The translations under genes were made by a program, and so were the position numbers. The notes under the pieces are model-generated. The model worked only from the letters and a program-made list of their open reading frames with translations, did not search any database and was not told where the DNA came from. From assembly GCF_041321095.1 (NCBI RefSeq), contig NZ_JBGGWE010000015.1:62001-126000 (forward strand): DNA of 64,000 bases, in the 5' to 3' direction. This DNA comes from Fibrella arboris. GTDB lineage: Bacteria; Bacteroidota; Bacteroidia; Cytophagales; Spirosomataceae. Position 1 is the first letter of the stretch, and each line of letters starts with the position of its first letter. Shown in pieces: positions 62,367 through 64,000 of the stretch.

Positions 62367-62374
62367 TACTTTTG
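62367..62374 (+). promoter_or_regulatory. Candidate -7 box (TACTTTTG) of gcvT
   Basis: Exact TAnnTTTG match, followed by CGG as also seen before bioA, 20 bases upstream of the gcvT ATG. No TTTG at ideal -33 spacing. Confidence 0.45.
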
Positions 62375-62393
62375 CGGCAAGAAAACCGTCAAC

Positions 62394-63485
62394 ATGTCGC
62401 TGAAGCAAGTTCCGTTAGACGCCGTACACCGGGCGTTGGGTGCCAAAATTGTCAATTTTGCGGGCTACGAAATGCCCGTTCGTTACAGCTCCGATCTCGA
62501 CGAGCACCATACCGTCCGTAACGCCGTGGGTATCTTCGATGTGTCGCACATGGGCGAATTCGTTCTGAAAGGTCCCGGCGCGCTCGACCTGATTCAGCGG
62601 GTGTCGGCCAATGATGCCAGCGTGTTGTTCGACGGTAAGGTTCAGTATTCGTACCTTCCTAATGACCGGGGTGGCGTCATCGACGACCTGCTGGTGTATC
62701 GCCTTGACGCCAACGAATACATGCTTGTGGTGAACGCCTCGAACATCGAGAAAGACTGGAACTGGATCAACCAGTATGCTTCCGACTACGACGTAGAGTT
62801 GACCAATATCTCCGACGATATGTGTCTGTTCGCCGTTCAGGGACCCTTGGCGGCCAAATCGCTGCAACCCCTAACGAACGCCCTGCTCGAATCGATGTCT
62901 TATTATACGTTCGAGAAGACCGATTTTGCGGGCATGGCCAATGTCATTGTGTCGGCAACGGGCTATACGGGCGCGGGGGGCTTCGAGATTTATGTGTCGA
63001 ATCATCAGGCAGAACTAGTCTGGAACGCGATCATGGAAGCAGGCAAGCCCTTTGGCATCAAGCCCATTGGTCTGGGCGCCCGCGACACGCTGCGCCTCGA
63101 ATCGGGTTTCTGCCTCTATGGCAACGACATCACCGACAACACATCACCGCTGGAAGCCGGCCTGGGCTGGGTCACCAAATTCACGCACAATTTTGTGAAT
63201 TCGGAAGCGCTGAAACAGCAGAAAGAAGCCGGTATCGACCGGAAGCTGATTGGTTTCAGCATGATCGATCGGGGCATTCCACGCGGCCATTACCAGCTTT
63301 GCGCGGCCGACGGCACCGTCGTTGGCGAAGTTACGTCGGGCACACAATCCCCTACCCTGGGTAAAGGCATTGGCATGGGCTACGTACCTACCGCGCTGAG
63401 CAAACCGGGTACCGAACTCTTCGTCAACGTCCGCGATAAGCTGCTCAAAGCCGAAGTCGTTAAATTGCCCTTTCTGAAAAAATAA
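62394..63485 (+). CDS. gcvT: Glycine cleavage system aminomethyltransferase (T protein)
   Basis: 363 residues, the normal length. GcvT features: VNFAGYEMPVRY, GIFDVSHMGEF, DDLLVYRLDANEYMLVVNASN and ATGYTGAGGFEIYV in the folate-binding core, followed by LGARDTLRLESGFCLYGND. The enzyme takes the aminomethyl group from the lipoyl H protein to tetrahydrofolate, releasing ammonia. The gcvH and gcvP genes are not in the window. It is followed by an imperfect inverted repeat and then comB. Confidence 0.96.
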   Translation: MSLKQVPLDAVHRALGAKIVNFAGYEMPVRYSSDLDEHHTVRNAVGIFDVSHMGEFVLKGPGALDLIQRVSANDASVLFDGKVQYSYLPNDRGGVIDDLLVYRLDANEYMLVVNASNIEKDWNWINQYASDYDVELTNISDDMCLFAVQGPLAAKSLQPLTNALLESMSYYTFEKTDFAGMANVIVSATGYTGAGGFEIYVSNHQAELVWNAIMEAGKPFGIKPIGLGARDTLRLESGFCLYGNDITDNTSPLEAGLGWVTKFTHNFVNSEALKQQKEAGIDRKLIGFSMIDRGIPRGHYQLCAADGTVVGEVTSGTQSPTLGKGIGMGYVPTALSKPGTELFVNVRDKLLKAEVVKLPFLKK

Positions 63486-63489
63486 TGGT

Positions 63490-63566
63490 TTTACCGCAAC
63501 GGCGCTAAGAGACGCGCAAAGGGCGCTAAAAGAAATTAGTTGCGTCCTTTGCGTCTTCGCGGTAAA
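63490..63566. repeat. Imperfect inverted repeat of TTTACCGC/GACGCAAAG words
   Basis: Outer arms TTTACCGC (63490-63497) and GCGGTAAA (63559-63566) are perfect. Inside, GACGCGCAAAGGGCGCTAA opposes TTAGTTGCGTCCTTTGCGTC with gaps. Words of this type recur in intergenic hairpins of many Bacteroidota genomes, as far as I recall. Confidence 0.7.
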
Positions 63567-63576
63567 TGATACTCCA

Positions 63577-64000
63577 ATGAAACAAATTGACGTTTGCCTG
63601 ACCCCGGATCTGCTGCACCTGCACACCATTGATAATACGATTGTGGTAGTGGCTGATGTGTTCCGGGCTACTTCCTGCATGGTTACGGCCTTTGCCTATG
63701 GTGTGGGCAGCATTATTCCAGTGGCCACCGTCGACGAATGTCGCGCCCTGCAACAGCGGGGTTATCTGGCTGCCGCCGAACGAAATGCCCAAACGGTAGA
63801 AGGGTTCGACCTCGACAATTCGCCTTTCAGTTACATGGATGAGCGCCTCGAGGGTACCGACATTGCGATGACCACCACCAATGGCACATTGGCCATCACC
63901 CGGTCACGATCAGCGGTGAAGGTACTGGTTGGCTCGTTCCTGAACCTGGATGCCATTGCCCGCTACCTACGTACCCAGACCTACGACGTCATGGTGCTGT
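63577..64000 (+). CDS. comB: 2-phosphosulfolactate phosphatase-like protein (3' truncated by window end)
   Basis: The first 141 residues, from the ATG at 63577 to the window end. ComB-family motifs: VVADVFRATSCMVTAF, GFDLDNSPFSYM and MTTTNGTLAI. In methanogens ComB removes phosphate from 2-phosphosulfolactate on the way to coenzyme M; what the many bacterial members do is less clear. It begins 91 bases after gcvT on the same strand with a hairpin between, so co-transcription is uncertain. Confidence 0.9.
   Translation, partial: MKQIDVCLTPDLLHLHTIDNTIVVVADVFRATSCMVTAFAYGVGSIIPVATVDECRALQQRGYLAAAERNAQTVEGFDLDNSPFSYMDERLEGTDIAMTTTNGTLAITRSRSAVKVLVGSFLNLDAIARYLRTQTYDVMVL

Overview
The window looks like a chromosomal segment from a Bacteroidota bacterium of the Cytophagales, most like Spirosoma and its relatives (Spirosomaceae). 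This rests on family content: three SusC/SusD outer-membrane pairs, a TonB receptor with a DUF4249 lipoprotein, a type IX secretion cargo with a C-terminal sorting domain, DUF3109, MutS2, and promoters with the Bacteroidota -7 consensus TAnnTTTG. Genus and species are inferred, not shown. No rRNA, tRNA, CRISPR array, prophage or transposase was recognised.

Layout. 1-12.5 kb: the end of a parvulin chaperone gene, a TonB receptor/DUF4249 pair, a redox group (response regulator fused to a thioredoxin-reductase-like flavoprotein, plus a ferredoxin-type reductase), an old-yellow-enzyme reductase, an amidohydrolase and a cNMP-domain histidine kinase. 12.6-18.9 kb: dtd, an O-methyltransferase, a LysM lytic transglycosylase, DUF3109, DoxX/VOC, an unlisted 53-residue ORF and a type IX cargo. 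18.9-23 kb: a GT4-type glycosyltransferase and a GH130 glycosidase/phosphorylase. 23-40.6 kb: two nearly identical SusC-SusD-DUF1735 operons in tandem (about 6.45 kb apart) and a third, diverged SusC-SusD pair. 40.9-49.7 kb: two small acidic disordered proteins, a thioredoxin, mutS2, a lone trpF-like gene, citrate synthase, a RES/Xre toxin-antitoxin pair and bioA.

49.6-59.1 kb, all on the minus strand, is the most unusual block. A 764-residue fusion of a CrtC/AttH-type (hydroxyneurosporene synthase/lipocalin-like) domain with an isoprenyl diphosphate synthase precedes six overlapping or nearly abutting genes: a lipase-maturation-factor-like membrane protein, a GT1-type glycosyltransferase, an FkbM methyltransferase, an MGDG-synthase-like glycosyltransferase, isopentenyl-diphosphate isomerase and a second FkbM methyltransferase. 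Together they could make a glycosylated, methylated terpenoid or terpenoid lipid. The product is unknown. The window ends with two tandem TonB-C/MORN-like paralogues, gcvT and the start of comB.

Two sequence-level signals run through the window. The 10-mer CAGGTACGTT (or its complement) occurs at least 14 times by eye against roughly 0.1 expected, in genes and as inverted pairs between genes, which recalls DNA uptake signal sequences. Many intergenic gaps also hold very long, nearly perfect inverted repeats with arms of 22-53 bp, each with a different sequence.
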